In this document: positions 20,501-29,363 of the stretch, one piece after another | How positions within the stretch are numbered: position 1 is the first letter of the stretch | Layout: every line of letters begins with the position of its first letter | NCBI GenBank assembly: GCA_013151045.1 | Contig: JAADIY010000009.1 | Coordinates: 1 to 54,883, forward strand | Direction of reading: 5' to 3' | Source: Gammaproteobacteria bacterium | GTDB lineage: Bacteria > Pseudomonadota > Gammaproteobacteria > GCA-2400775 | DNA: 54,883 nt | The notes under the pieces: model-generated | Database searches by the model: none | Told to the model about the DNA's origin: nothing | The model's input: the letters and a program-made list of their open reading frames with translations, nothing else | Translations under genes and position numbers: made by a program

Positions 20501-21676
20501 TTAGTTTGCCTGAGGTCTCTGTCCAATAGCAGTATTCAATTGTAAGGCTTGGCGGTCACGAATCACTTCAATGCTTAGAGTGGTGCCGGGCGAGGTTTGC
20601 GCCACCTTATTCATCATGTCCCTGCCGTTAGAATAATTGATACCGGCAATGCCAACGATAATGTCACCTGAGCGAAAGCCAGCAAGGTGCGCAGGCCCAT
20701 TTTCTAAAACACCCGCAACAAGAATTCCATTGGGCCGGTTCAGATTGAAGGATTGTGCTAGTCGCGGCGTGATGTCTTGTATTTCAATGCCTAGCCAGCC
20801 GCGTATAGCGTGACCATTGGCAATAAGATCCTCTAAAATTTTGGTCGCAACACTCGTGGGAATAGCGAAGCCTATCCCTTGAGAGCCCCCGCTTTTAGAA
20901 AATATAGCGGTATTGACCCCGATTAGCTGGCCAAAGGCGTTGATTAGTGCGCCACCTGAGTTGCCAGGATTAATCGCAGCATCGGTTTGAATAAAGTTCT
21001 CAAAGGTCGTGATATGAAGACCGCTGCGACCAGTTGCGCTAACAATACCCATAGTGACCGTTTGGCCGACGCCAAAAGGGTTACCGATAGCCAGCACAAC
21101 GTCACCAACAGCAAGTGTCTGTGATTGGCCGATGGTGATTACAGGTAAGTCATCGAGATGGATTTTAAGCGCAGCAAGGTCAGTGTCAGGATCTCTACCA
21201 ATGATAGTGGCCTTGGAGGTGCGGCCGTCAGCAAGAGCGACAAGAATTTCATCTGCGCCTTCAACAACGTGATTATTGGTTAGCACATACCCTTCTGCGC
21301 TGACAATAACGCCCGACCCTAAGCTGTTCTCTGCGCGTTGCCTTGGTTGTGAGCTAAAGCCATTGCCAAAAAATCTGCGAAAGAAAGGATCGTCTAGCAT
21401 CGGATTACGACGTTCGCGTATGATCTTAGTCGTATGAATGTTAACAACTGCAGGTGCAGCCAAATCAACCGCTGTAGCGTAGGACACGGGTCCACCGATA
21501 GGGCCATTGCTTTGTTCAAACTCAGCAATAGTAGGGCGCGCTTGTTGGTTTAGGCTAATGCTTTTGCGTTCAAAGACATGGGGTTGAAACAGCAATAAAT
21601 AAATGAACGCTACGATAAGGCCGATAAAGGCGCCTTGAGCGAGATGGAGTGAAAACTTTCGAAGAGATTCTGGCAT
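20501..21676 (-). CDS. degS: DegS/AlgW-type periplasmic serine protease
   Basis: Membrane-anchored trypsin-like protease with one PDZ domain; in relatives it senses misfolded outer-membrane proteins and cuts the anti-sigma factor RseA/MucA. An N-terminal anchor (GAFIGLIVAFIYLLLF) is followed by the catalytic triad: His in TNNHVVEGAD, Asp in DPDTDLAALKI and Ser in NPGNSGGAL, then the PDZ region (GWLGIEIQDITPRLA). 391 aa. In Pseudomonas algW lies in the same his-tat neighbourhood, which supports the call. Divergent from the nif3-like gene. Confidence 0.9.
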   Translation of the reverse strand: MPESLRKFSLHLAQGAFIGLIVAFIYLLLFQPHVFERKSISLNQQARPTIAEFEQSNGPIGGPVSYATAVDLAAPAVVNIHTTKIIRERRNPMLDDPFFRRFFGNGFSSQPRQRAENSLGSGVIVSAEGYVLTNNHVVEGADEILVALADGRTSKATIIGRDPDTDLAALKIHLDDLPVITIGQSQTLAVGDVVLAIGNPFGVGQTVTMGIVSATGRSGLHITTFENFIQTDAAINPGNSGGALINAFGQLIGVNTAIFSKSGGSQGIGFAIPTSVATKILEDLIANGHAIRGWLGIEIQDITPRLAQSFNLNRPNGILVAGVLENGPAHLAGFRSGDIIVGIAGINYSNGRDMMNKVAQTSPGTTLSIEVIRDRQALQLNTAIGQRPQAN

Positions 21677-21742
21677 ATAGACGGGTGTTTCGATGAAAGC
21701 GAATACAATAGCTCAATGGTATAACAACTAAGGGATGAAAGC

Positions 21743-22504
21743 ATGGTAGAACGGGATCAGTTAGCTAACTATTGCGCTGAATTACTCGACGTGTCGAGTC
21801 AGCGTGATTATTGTCCCAATGGTTTGCAGGTTGAGGGCAAGTCTGAGATTCGAAAAATTGTCAGTGGTGTGACGGCTAGTCAGGCCTTGGTTGAGGCCGC
21901 GGTAGCTGCTGGTGCGGATGCCTTGTTGGTGCATCACGGTTATTTTTGGAAGGGTGAGGGGCAATGCATTGTCGGGTCAAAATATCGTCGTATTGCTAGC
22001 CTGATATCGGCTGAAATCAATCTTTATGCTTATCACCTGCCGTTAGATATCCACCCGCAACTAGGCAACAATGCGCAATTGGCGCAGCATTTAGGCCTGA
22101 CTTATGGTGAAGCTATTGGGCCTGGTTCAAATCCAGAACTGGTGCGCCACGCCGAATTAGCAAAAGCCCACAGCGATATTGACGTTTTTACCCAGCATGT
22201 AGGCCAAGTACTGGCGCGTCAGCCGTTACTGATAAAAGGCCATGATCGGCCTGTGCAGAGTGTTGCTTGGTGTACCGGAGGGGCACAGGACTATATTGAG
22301 CTGGCAGCAGCGGCAGGTGCCGATGTCTATATCAGTGGAGAGGTGTCTGAACGCACTTTTCATGCTGCAAAAGAGCTAGGCATTCATTATTTGGCCGCGG
22401 GTCACCATGCGACTGAGCGATATGGGGTGCAAGCATTGGGAGCTCAATTGGCCAAGCAGTTTCGTCTCGATCATGAATTTATCGAAATTGATAATCCAGT
22501 ATAA
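21743..22504 (+). CDS. Nif3-like dinuclear metal-centre protein (YbgI family)
   Basis: Member of the NIF3/YbgI family, which forms hexameric rings with a two-metal site; its cellular role is not settled (often labelled GTP cyclohydrolase I type 2). Metal-ligand motifs are visible: ADALLVHHGYFWKG early, LYAYHLPLDIHPQLGNNAQL in the middle, and HYLAAGHHATERYGV near the end. 253 aa. It is divergent from the DegS-like gene, the neighbourhood seen around algW in pseudomonads. Confidence 0.9.
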   Translation: MVERDQLANYCAELLDVSSQRDYCPNGLQVEGKSEIRKIVSGVTASQALVEAAVAAGADALLVHHGYFWKGEGQCIVGSKYRRIASLISAEINLYAYHLPLDIHPQLGNNAQLAQHLGLTYGEAIGPGSNPELVRHAELAKAHSDIDVFTQHVGQVLARQPLLIKGHDRPVQSVAWCTGGAQDYIELAAAAGADVYISGEVSERTFHAAKELGIHYLAAGHHATERYGVQALGAQLAKQFRLDHEFIEIDNPV

Positions 22505-22991
22505 AAGACGGTTCCACTGCTGTGAGTATTTGCCGCGTTATAATGATTTTGTTTGAGAAACAACACCTTCCGTGGCTTTGCTGAAAAACACTCGCGATTT
22601 TAAAGGGATTATTGCGCTATTTGGGTGCGTTAAAACCACTCGTTCATGTGGAGTTAAGATTGACAGCTTGGCCCGAACTAGTCTAGGATGCCGCCCTCTA
22701 ATCACCGCTGTGGGGGCGCTTTAAGCCTTCGTTTCGGAGTTCAGTAAAAGCGCATACCGGAAGATACCGGTGCGGGGGCAAGCTTTATTGGTTTAAGCCA
22801 AAAGTGTTGTTACCAACGTAATGATCGCTGTACGCAGTTGGCTCTGCTTAATAGTGGCACTTATAGGTAATATTATTTTCGAGCGATTTATTGCTCGTTG
22901 TGGCTTTTGTCTTTCCTCGTTTTATCTGCATTTTCTGAATCTTTTTAGATTATTACTCGCATCACCCTGCGTGAGAATTTGAGGTAACGTT
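22505..22991 (+). promoter_or_regulatory. long leader and candidate promoter of the ACIII operon
   Basis: This 487-base gap holds no credible gene. A sigma70-like promoter is visible: TTGACA at 22660-22665 and TAGGAT at 22684-22689, 18 bases apart. Transcription from it would give a leader of roughly 300 nt before actA. The leader contains a direct repeat of ATACCGG (around 22755-22771) and small inverted repeats such as TTGGTTTAAGCCAA. No known riboswitch is recognised. A GAGG ribosome site precedes the actA ATG. Confidence 0.5.
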
Positions 22992-23609
22992 ATGCCGTAT
23001 GGTCTGATTCCTGGAAAGGTGTCACAAAGCATTCGCAACACTGTGTCGCGTTTCAACAAGGTATTTGGCTTGCTATGCCTACTAGTGTTTTTTGCTGGTA
23101 GTGCTAGTGCAGAAGTGCCGAATGCCGTACCGCCGAAAGGCGATCACGACGGTAAACACGTCGAACAACCGATTGAGTTTCCCCATGATATTCATGCTCG
23201 GGACAACAAGATCAACTGCATGTATTGCCACACTTATGCGCGCCGCAATAACGTTGCTGGTATACCACCGACCAGTAAATGCATGGGTTGTCATACAGTC
23301 ATTGCGACGGATAAGCCGCGCATCAAAAAATTGACTGAGTATTGGGTTAATAAAGAATCGCCTAAATGGAAAAAAGTGCATGATCTGCCAGATTTTGTGC
23401 ATTTCAACCACGAGAAACATTTGAACCGCTTTATCTTCAACAATGAAGGTATGGAGGTTGAACGTGCTGACGAAGTGTGTGCATTTTGTCACGGTGAAGT
23501 TAAAGAGATGACTGTTGCACGTAAGGTGAAGCCACTAACTATGGGCTTTTGTCGCCAATGCCACGAAGACAACAACGGCCCGTCCGATTGTTGGAAGTGT
23601 CACAAATAA
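22992..23609 (+). CDS. actA: Alternative Complex III pentaheme cytochrome ActA
   Basis: Multiheme cytochrome subunit of ACIII, on the periplasmic side, passing electrons from the B subunit to acceptors. Five CxxCH heme sites are visible: CMYCH 76-80, CMGCH 97-101, CAFCH 163-167, CRQCH 187-191 and CWKCH 200-204. A hydrophobic N-terminal segment (VFGLLCLLVFFAGSASA) acts as anchor or signal. The 205-aa size and five hemes match ActA. First gene of a seven-gene operon; its heme attachment needs the Ccm system encoded at 40-47 kb. Confidence 0.92.
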   Translation: MPYGLIPGKVSQSIRNTVSRFNKVFGLLCLLVFFAGSASAEVPNAVPPKGDHDGKHVEQPIEFPHDIHARDNKINCMYCHTYARRNNVAGIPPTSKCMGCHTVIATDKPRIKKLTEYWVNKESPKWKKVHDLPDFVHFNHEKHLNRFIFNNEGMEVERADEVCAFCHGEVKEMTVARKVKPLTMGFCRQCHEDNNGPSDCWKCHK

Positions 23610-23646
23610 GCGCGCGTCTGACGCAAGTGTAGAGGACGATTTTTAA

Positions 23647-25896
23647 ATGAGCACATATAAAGTTAAACGTAGAGATTTTCTGAAAATCACCGGTTTAAGC
23701 GGTGCTTCTGCGGCATTAGCAGCTTGTGATATGCCCACCACGGTTACCCTGGAAGAAGGTGAAGAAGACGTTGTTTCTTACCTAATGCCAGAAGAGTATG
23801 TCATTCCAGGCATCGGTGTCTGGTATGCATCAACCTGCCAGCAGTGCGATGCGGGTTGCGGAATTCTTGGCCGGGTTCGTGAAGGTCGGGTGCTGAAGTT
23901 AGAAGGCAATCCTATCTCTCCAGTCAATAAAGGCGGGCTTTGCCAAATTGGTCAAGCAGCGCTGCAAGTTCATTACAACCCAGATCGTCTAAAGCAGCCT
24001 AAGATTCGTCAGGGAGGCAAGCTTGTTGATGCTACCTGGGGCGAGGCGTTTGCTGAATTAACGTCGAATATTGGCCCAGACTCTGGAATGGATGGTTCGC
24101 GTATCGCCTGGTTGACTGGCACGGTTAGTGGCCATCAGCGTGTGTTGATGGACGCTGTATCTGAAGCGGTAGGTGGTGCAAGTCACTATGCGCATGAAAC
24201 GCTTAACGATACTGTTGTTGATAAGGTTAATGCAGAAGTTTACGGCAGCGCTAATGTTCAATATAAAATTGCTGATGCGCAGTCAGTGTTATCGATTGGC
24301 GCAGACTTCTTAAGTACATGGGGATCATCAGTTCATAACTCAGTGCAATATGGTCAATTCCGTGATGCGCCGCGTGGAGTGTTGATCCAGGCTGAGCCGA
24401 AAATGACGGTTACCGGCGGTAGTTCAGATTTATGGTTGCCAGTGCGCCCAGGCGCAGAAGGTAGCTTAGCAATGACTATTGCGGCTGAATTAGTGGCTAG
24501 CCATGGTGCTGATGCCAAGCTTCTGCCAGCAGCGATTGCGGGTCAATTGAGTCAGTACAGTGTCGCTAATGCTGAAGAGCAAACAGGCGTTCCTGGTGAT
24601 TTAGTTAAGCAAGCTGCAAAATTCTTGGCCACGCGCGCACCCAGTTTGGTGATCGCAGGTGGTACTGCCGCAGCGCATGAGCATGGTTATGAAGCGGTTA
24701 CCGCTGCTGCCATGCTGAATGTGTTGTTAGGTAATGTGGGTAAAACAGTTATTCCTCTTGCTGAGTTTCCATACCCAGCGTTGGCACCGAAAAAAGGTGA
24801 CACTGCCCAGTTAGCTGCTTTTGTTAAAGCTGCCAAAGGCGGTGACATTAGTGTGGCACTGATTACGGGTGCTAACCCTGTTTACACGGCGCCAGATCAA
24901 TTAGATATAGCAGGCGCATTGGACGCAGTTAAAGTTAAGGTCGCGTTTGCAGAATTTATTGATGAAACATCATCGATGGCAGATATCATCCTGCCGCTGC
25001 ACTCAGATATGGAATCATGGGGCACTCATGTTGCTAACTATCAAGCAGCCGACCCAATGATCAGTTTGCAGCAGCCTTTGATGGAGCCGCTTTATCCTGA
25101 GACACGTAGTCTTGGTGATATCTTATTAGAGACAGTAAAACTGTATAACAGCGAGCAATATGGTCCGTTTGCTGATTACTATGCGTATCTGCGTAATGTT
25201 GTTTCAGCAGTGCCTGCGGTAGCTAAAGAAGGCGCGACTGACGAAGCGTATTGGCAAGCAGGTTTACAGAAAGGTATGTTGAAAGTGACGGCTCCTGAGC
25301 CATTCCCTGCCGTAGTAGCCAAAGCTGCAAATGATGAGGAAGTTGCAGATACCTCTGTCGAGGTTGCGGCTTTAGTATTGCCTGTTTATAAAAAAGATAA
25401 AGACTATCCACTTAGCTTAGTGCCAGCAGCGACAGGTCGCTTAGGTGATGGTCGTTTTGCTAACTTACCTTGGTTGCAAGAAGCTCCGGATTCCATTACT
25501 AAGATCGTATGGAACTCCTGGGTAGAAATGCACCCAGCGACTGCTCTTCACTATGGCTTGAAGCAAGGTGATATTGTTGAAGTCAGCGGTGAGCAAGGTA
25601 GTGTTAAAGCACAAATTTATTTGCATAAAGGTATTAACAAAGACACTGTTGCTATTCCAATGGGTCAAGGTCATACCGAGTATGGTCGTTATGCGACTGG
25701 CCGTGGTGTTAACCCGTTGAAGATGATTGTTGCTACAGCTGATGCGACAACAGGTGAATTGGCTTTATGTGCAACACGAGTCTCGGTAAGCAATACCGGA
25801 CGTAATGAAGAACTGGTCAAAATGGGTGGTAGTGAGACTCAGGTTGGCCGCAAATTGGTTGGCACTATCACTGCCGATCAGTTACGGCGCGTATAA
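23647..25896 (+). CDS. actB1: ACIII molybdopterin-oxidoreductase-like subunit ActB1
   Basis: Large periplasmic subunit related to molybdopterin oxidoreductases; in ACIII this domain carries no Mo cofactor. An N-terminal twin-arginine-type motif (KRRDFLKITGL, residues 7-17) is followed by LAAC, a possible lipidation Cys at 27. An iron-sulfur site follows as C64-x2-C67-x3-C71-x27-C99. 749 aa. In many organisms ActB is one fused protein of about 1000 aa; here the Fe-S domain is a separate gene 15 bases downstream. Confidence 0.9.
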   Translation: MSTYKVKRRDFLKITGLSGASAALAACDMPTTVTLEEGEEDVVSYLMPEEYVIPGIGVWYASTCQQCDAGCGILGRVREGRVLKLEGNPISPVNKGGLCQIGQAALQVHYNPDRLKQPKIRQGGKLVDATWGEAFAELTSNIGPDSGMDGSRIAWLTGTVSGHQRVLMDAVSEAVGGASHYAHETLNDTVVDKVNAEVYGSANVQYKIADAQSVLSIGADFLSTWGSSVHNSVQYGQFRDAPRGVLIQAEPKMTVTGGSSDLWLPVRPGAEGSLAMTIAAELVASHGADAKLLPAAIAGQLSQYSVANAEEQTGVPGDLVKQAAKFLATRAPSLVIAGGTAAAHEHGYEAVTAAAMLNVLLGNVGKTVIPLAEFPYPALAPKKGDTAQLAAFVKAAKGGDISVALITGANPVYTAPDQLDIAGALDAVKVKVAFAEFIDETSSMADIILPLHSDMESWGTHVANYQAADPMISLQQPLMEPLYPETRSLGDILLETVKLYNSEQYGPFADYYAYLRNVVSAVPAVAKEGATDEAYWQAGLQKGMLKVTAPEPFPAVVAKAANDEEVADTSVEVAALVLPVYKKDKDYPLSLVPAATGRLGDGRFANLPWLQEAPDSITKIVWNSWVEMHPATALHYGLKQGDIVEVSGEQGSVKAQIYLHKGINKDTVAIPMGQGHTEYGRYATGRGVNPLKMIVATADATTGELALCATRVSVSNTGRNEELVKMGGSETQVGRKLVGTITADQLRRV

Positions 25897-25911
25897 AAGG
25901 GGTTTCTACTT

Positions 25912-26760
25912 ATGTCGTTAGAAAATGTCCTAAAAAACTGGTCTAAGTACCGTAAAGGTCATGAGGAAGGCGGTTTCCACGATTATGAACATATGTGGGG
26001 CATGTCCATTGATCTTGATAAGTGCACAGGCTGTAATGCTTGCTCTGTTGCCTGTTATGCAGAGAATAATATCGCCGTTGTTGGTGAAGAAAAATTCTCA
26101 AAAGGTCAGGGTATGCACTGGTTGCGTATTGAGCGTTACTGGGATGAGCCTGATCTAGGCGAAGACAAAATCAACGAATATCAAATTCATGGTGCCAGTT
26201 TTATCCCCATGAATTGTCAGCAATGCAATGCGGCGACCTGCGAGCCAGTGTGCCCAGTTGCAGCGACCTATCACACACCCGATGGTTTAAATGCTCAGGT
26301 TTATAATCGTTGTATTGGTTCGCGTTATTGTTCAAATAACTGTCCGTACCGTTTACGTTATTTCAACTTCTTCTCTTATTACGAAGATTCATGGCCAGAG
26401 CCATTACAAATGCAGCTCAACCCTGATATTTCTGTTCGTGATAAAGGCGTGATGGAGAAATGTACTTTTTGCGTACAGCGTATCCGTAAAGCAAAAGACG
26501 AAGCAGCACGAGAAGATCGCGATGTATTTGATGGCGATGTCAAAACAGCCTGTCAGCAAAGCTGTGCGACACAGGCCATTGTCTTCGGTGACTTGATGGA
26601 TAAAAACAGTGCCGTGACAAAAGTTTGGGCTAAGCATGAAGTGGCGCTAGGTAAATCTAGCCAAAATAAAGCGAACCCGGATAACCGTGGTTATCGAGTC
26701 TTAGAAGGACTGAATACTGATCCATGCGTCATGTTCTTAGAACGTGTTCGTGAAGTGTAA
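25912..26760 (+). CDS. actB2: ACIII iron-sulfur subunit ActB2
   Basis: Ferredoxin-like protein equivalent to the C-terminal part of fused ActB, carrying several Fe-S clusters that link the quinol site to the cytochromes. Cys clusters in order: CTGCNACSVAC, CQQCNAATCEPVCP, CIGSRYCSNNCPYR, then CTFCVQRIRKAK with a later CQQSC. No signal peptide is seen, so it probably travels to the periplasm with the RR-bearing ActB1. 282 aa. Confidence 0.9.
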   Translation: MSLENVLKNWSKYRKGHEEGGFHDYEHMWGMSIDLDKCTGCNACSVACYAENNIAVVGEEKFSKGQGMHWLRIERYWDEPDLGEDKINEYQIHGASFIPMNCQQCNAATCEPVCPVAATYHTPDGLNAQVYNRCIGSRYCSNNCPYRLRYFNFFSYYEDSWPEPLQMQLNPDISVRDKGVMEKCTFCVQRIRKAKDEAAREDRDVFDGDVKTACQQSCATQAIVFGDLMDKNSAVTKVWAKHEVALGKSSQNKANPDNRGYRVLEGLNTDPCVMFLERVREV

Positions 26761-26814
26761 GGGATCTGGTATTTAACCGGATAACAGAGAAACTCAAGAT
26801 TAGCGAGTAATCGA

Positions 26815-28224
26815 ATGCATACGAAAGATATCAACGAAAATCTACCGTGGGCGCAAATCAATAAAGATGTGATGCGGAGTATGATGAATCCGCGCAAGGC
26901 TTATTGGGTTGCAATTGTCGTCTGTATTGCCATGATTTCCTGCGCAGTTGCTGCAGAAATCTACCAATATAACGTCGGTATGGGGCCAGCTAATCTAAAT
27001 TGGCCGCACATGTGGGATTTGTATATCGCCACTTTTATTTTCTGGATTGGTATGAGCCATTCTGGAACTTTGTTGTCAGCGATATTGCATATTATTCATG
27101 CTGATTGGCGTAAGCCGATTTATCGTTTTGCTGAAGCTATGACTACGTTTTCGCTAATGACTGCGGGTATATTCCCAATTATTCATATCGGTCGTTTATG
27201 GAATATGTATTGGGTGCTGCCTTATTATAGTGACCGCGGTATCTGGCCTAACTTCCGCTCACCATTGGTATGGGATGCGTTTGCGATTTCAACTTATTTG
27301 ACTTCATCAGCCTTATTTCTGTTTATTGGAATGATTCCTGATCTAGCGATTTGCCGTGATAACACGACTGGCTGGCGGCGCAAGTTGTATGGCATTCTGT
27401 CATTAGGTTGGCGTGGTGATGACCGTCAATGGCGTAACTTCCGTCGTACTTATTTGTTAATGGCATGTTTCCTCATCCCATTAGCGGTGTCAGTGCATTC
27501 TATTGTGTCGTCTGACTTTGCTATGTCGATTATGCCTGGTTGGCATGTAACAACCTTCCCTCCTTATTTTGTGGCGGGCGCTTTGTATTCAGGTTGCGCG
27601 GCGATTATCACCTTGTTTATTTGCTTACGTTATTTCTTCCGTTTGGAAGACTATATGACGACTGCAATTTTGGTTAAGACTTGCAAGCTGACTTTTGCTA
27701 TCGCAATGGTCTGGACTTACTTGAACCTAATTGAGTTTGCTTCAGTTTGGTATGGTCATAACGCAGTTGATAAAGAGTTGTTGTTGTCTAAATTCAACGG
27801 ACCTTATGCACCGTATTTTTGGCTGATGTTGTTCTGTGGCTCGGTTGTACCGTTTGCCTTAGCGTTTGAAAAATTACGCACGCATTTACCAACAATGATG
27901 GTGGTTTCGTTGGTGCTTAACCTGGGTATGTGGTTAGAGCGCTGGATGATTGTGACACCTACTTTGTCACAGGGTTACCACCCATTTGCCTTTGATGTGA
28001 TGTGGCCAAGTATGATTCAGTGGGCCATTATTTTTGGTAGCTTTGGCTGGTTTGGGCTGCTGTTCTTAATATTCGTTAAAGTATTTCCTTGTGTTTCAAT
28101 GTATGAGGTTAAGGAAATGTGTTATCACCGCAAGCGCGAAGCAATGGGCATTGGCCATGGTTCGACTGCAGGTGGGGCGGCTGGCTCAGTGCCGGCGTCG
28201 AAGTCTGATTTAGAGGGGACTTAG
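26815..28224 (+). CDS. actC: ACIII membrane subunit ActC (NrfD-like)
   Basis: Polytopic NrfD/PsrC-family membrane protein (469 aa, about ten hydrophobic helices) that provides a quinol-oxidation site. Segments such as WDLYIATFIFWIGMSHSGTL and WEARLY-equivalent regions around VHSIVSSDFAMSIMPGWH are typical of ActC. It follows actB2 by 54 bases and is adjacent to actD. A second, diverged NrfD-like subunit, actF, closes the operon. Confidence 0.9.
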   Translation: MHTKDINENLPWAQINKDVMRSMMNPRKAYWVAIVVCIAMISCAVAAEIYQYNVGMGPANLNWPHMWDLYIATFIFWIGMSHSGTLLSAILHIIHADWRKPIYRFAEAMTTFSLMTAGIFPIIHIGRLWNMYWVLPYYSDRGIWPNFRSPLVWDAFAISTYLTSSALFLFIGMIPDLAICRDNTTGWRRKLYGILSLGWRGDDRQWRNFRRTYLLMACFLIPLAVSVHSIVSSDFAMSIMPGWHVTTFPPYFVAGALYSGCAAIITLFICLRYFFRLEDYMTTAILVKTCKLTFAIAMVWTYLNLIEFASVWYGHNAVDKELLLSKFNGPYAPYFWLMLFCGSVVPFALAFEKLRTHLPTMMVVSLVLNLGMWLERWMIVTPTLSQGYHPFAFDVMWPSMIQWAIIFGSFGWFGLLFLIFVKVFPCVSMYEVKEMCYHRKREAMGIGHGSTAGGAAGSVPASKSDLEGT

Positions 28225-28225
28225 C

Positions 28226-28750
28226 ATGAGTAAGCGTCGTGTACTTGGCTTGTTCGATGGGTTTGATCCGGCTTTTGCCGCGATCAACGATATCAAAGCA
28301 GGTAATGTGTCTGGTGTGAAACTGGATGATATCGAGGTGCTTTCCCCGATAGAGCATCCTGATATTGATGAAGTCTTAGAGCACCGTAAATCACATGTGC
28401 CTAAATTCACTTTGTTAGGTGCTTTGACCGGAATGACTTTTGGTTTCTTGTTTTTAGCGGCAGCTCAGGCAAACTTTTTGGTGCAACCACAAGGTGGTAA
28501 GCCAGTGATACCGCTGCCGTCAAATATTGTTTTGACGTATGAAATGTTGATTTTGTTTGGTGTTATTTTTACGCTGATTGCATTTTTGACAAGCGCACGT
28601 TTACTGCGCAAGCGTAACCCGCTTTACAGTGAGCAAGTGACGGTTGATCAAGTTGGTGTTGAAGTAACGCTGGATGAATCTGACTTAGTAGGTCTAAAAG
28701 AGTCCTTTGCTAAGCACGGTGTTCTTGAAGTTCGCGAGGGAGCACTGTAG
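28226..28750 (+). CDS. actD: ACIII membrane subunit ActD (DUF3341)
   Basis: Small ACIII subunit (174 aa) with an N-terminal soluble part (RRVLGLFDGFDPAFAAINDI) and two transmembrane helices (FTLLGALTGMTFGFLFLAAA and MLILFGVIFTLIAFLTSARL), the organisation of the DUF3341 family. The C-terminal domain after LLRKRNPLY is periplasmic or cytoplasmic depending on topology. One base separates it from actC and none from actE, suggesting coupled translation. Confidence 0.9.
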   Translation: MSKRRVLGLFDGFDPAFAAINDIKAGNVSGVKLDDIEVLSPIEHPDIDEVLEHRKSHVPKFTLLGALTGMTFGFLFLAAAQANFLVQPQGGKPVIPLPSNIVLTYEMLILFGVIFTLIAFLTSARLLRKRNPLYSEQVTVDQVGVEVTLDESDLVGLKESFAKHGVLEVREGAL

Positions 28751-29350
28751 ATGAAACGTTTAGCTATAGTATTGTTTATTGCACTACCAATGACGGCATT
28801 TGCCTGGCCTTGGTCGCAAGACATGATGAACCAGCCAAGTATCAAGCCCCAGGAAGGAACAATGGCACCTTTCCCTAGACGCTCTGTACCTTATTCTATT
28901 CCTTACGGTGGTGAACTAACACAAGTTGCTACTCGTGAAGAAGCACGGGATTTGGTTAATCCAGTTGCTGTGAGTGCTAAGTCATTAAAGAAAGGTAAGC
29001 AGTTGTTTAAGATTTACTGCGGTGCTTGTCATGGTCTGCAAGGTAAGGCAGATGAGTCATCGCCTATCGCTGCAAAAATTGGCGCGATCCCGCTGATCGG
29101 AGATTATGTGCAAAAGGATATGACGGAAGGTTGGATTTGGGGCACGATTACCTATGGTAGTTATGTTATGCCAGCCTACGGAAGCCCAACAGGTAACGCT
29201 GAAGGTAGGGGCTCAAACGACCTGACTGTTGAAGAGCGTTGGCATGTTGTGAACTATCTTCGTAATCAGTTAGTTGCTGACGCCAACGGCGGTACAGTGG
29301 CCACAGAAACTGCGCAAGCATCAACTGATGCTGCTCCAGCAGTCAATTAA
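28751..29350 (+). CDS. actE: ACIII monoheme cytochrome c ActE
   Basis: Class I-like cytochrome c with one heme site, CGACH, following KGKQLFKIY, and a probable distal Met in YVMPAYG. It has an N-terminal signal (LAIVLFIALPMTAFA). No obvious lipobox Cys directly after the signal, unlike some lipoprotein ActE proteins. It passes electrons from ActA towards a terminal oxidase or soluble carriers. 199 aa with an Ala/Thr-rich tail. Confidence 0.9.
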   Translation: MKRLAIVLFIALPMTAFAWPWSQDMMNQPSIKPQEGTMAPFPRRSVPYSIPYGGELTQVATREEARDLVNPVAVSAKSLKKGKQLFKIYCGACHGLQGKADESSPIAAKIGAIPLIGDYVQKDMTEGWIWGTITYGSYVMPAYGSPTGNAEGRGSNDLTVEERWHVVNYLRNQLVADANGGTVATETAQASTDAAPAVN

Positions 29351-29363
29351 TTAGGGTGATCTG

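Noticed and set aside
23082-23492. 136-codon minus-strand frame across actA
   Set aside because: Antisense to the pentaheme cytochrome with all five heme motifs in the + frame; composition is that of a shadow frame.
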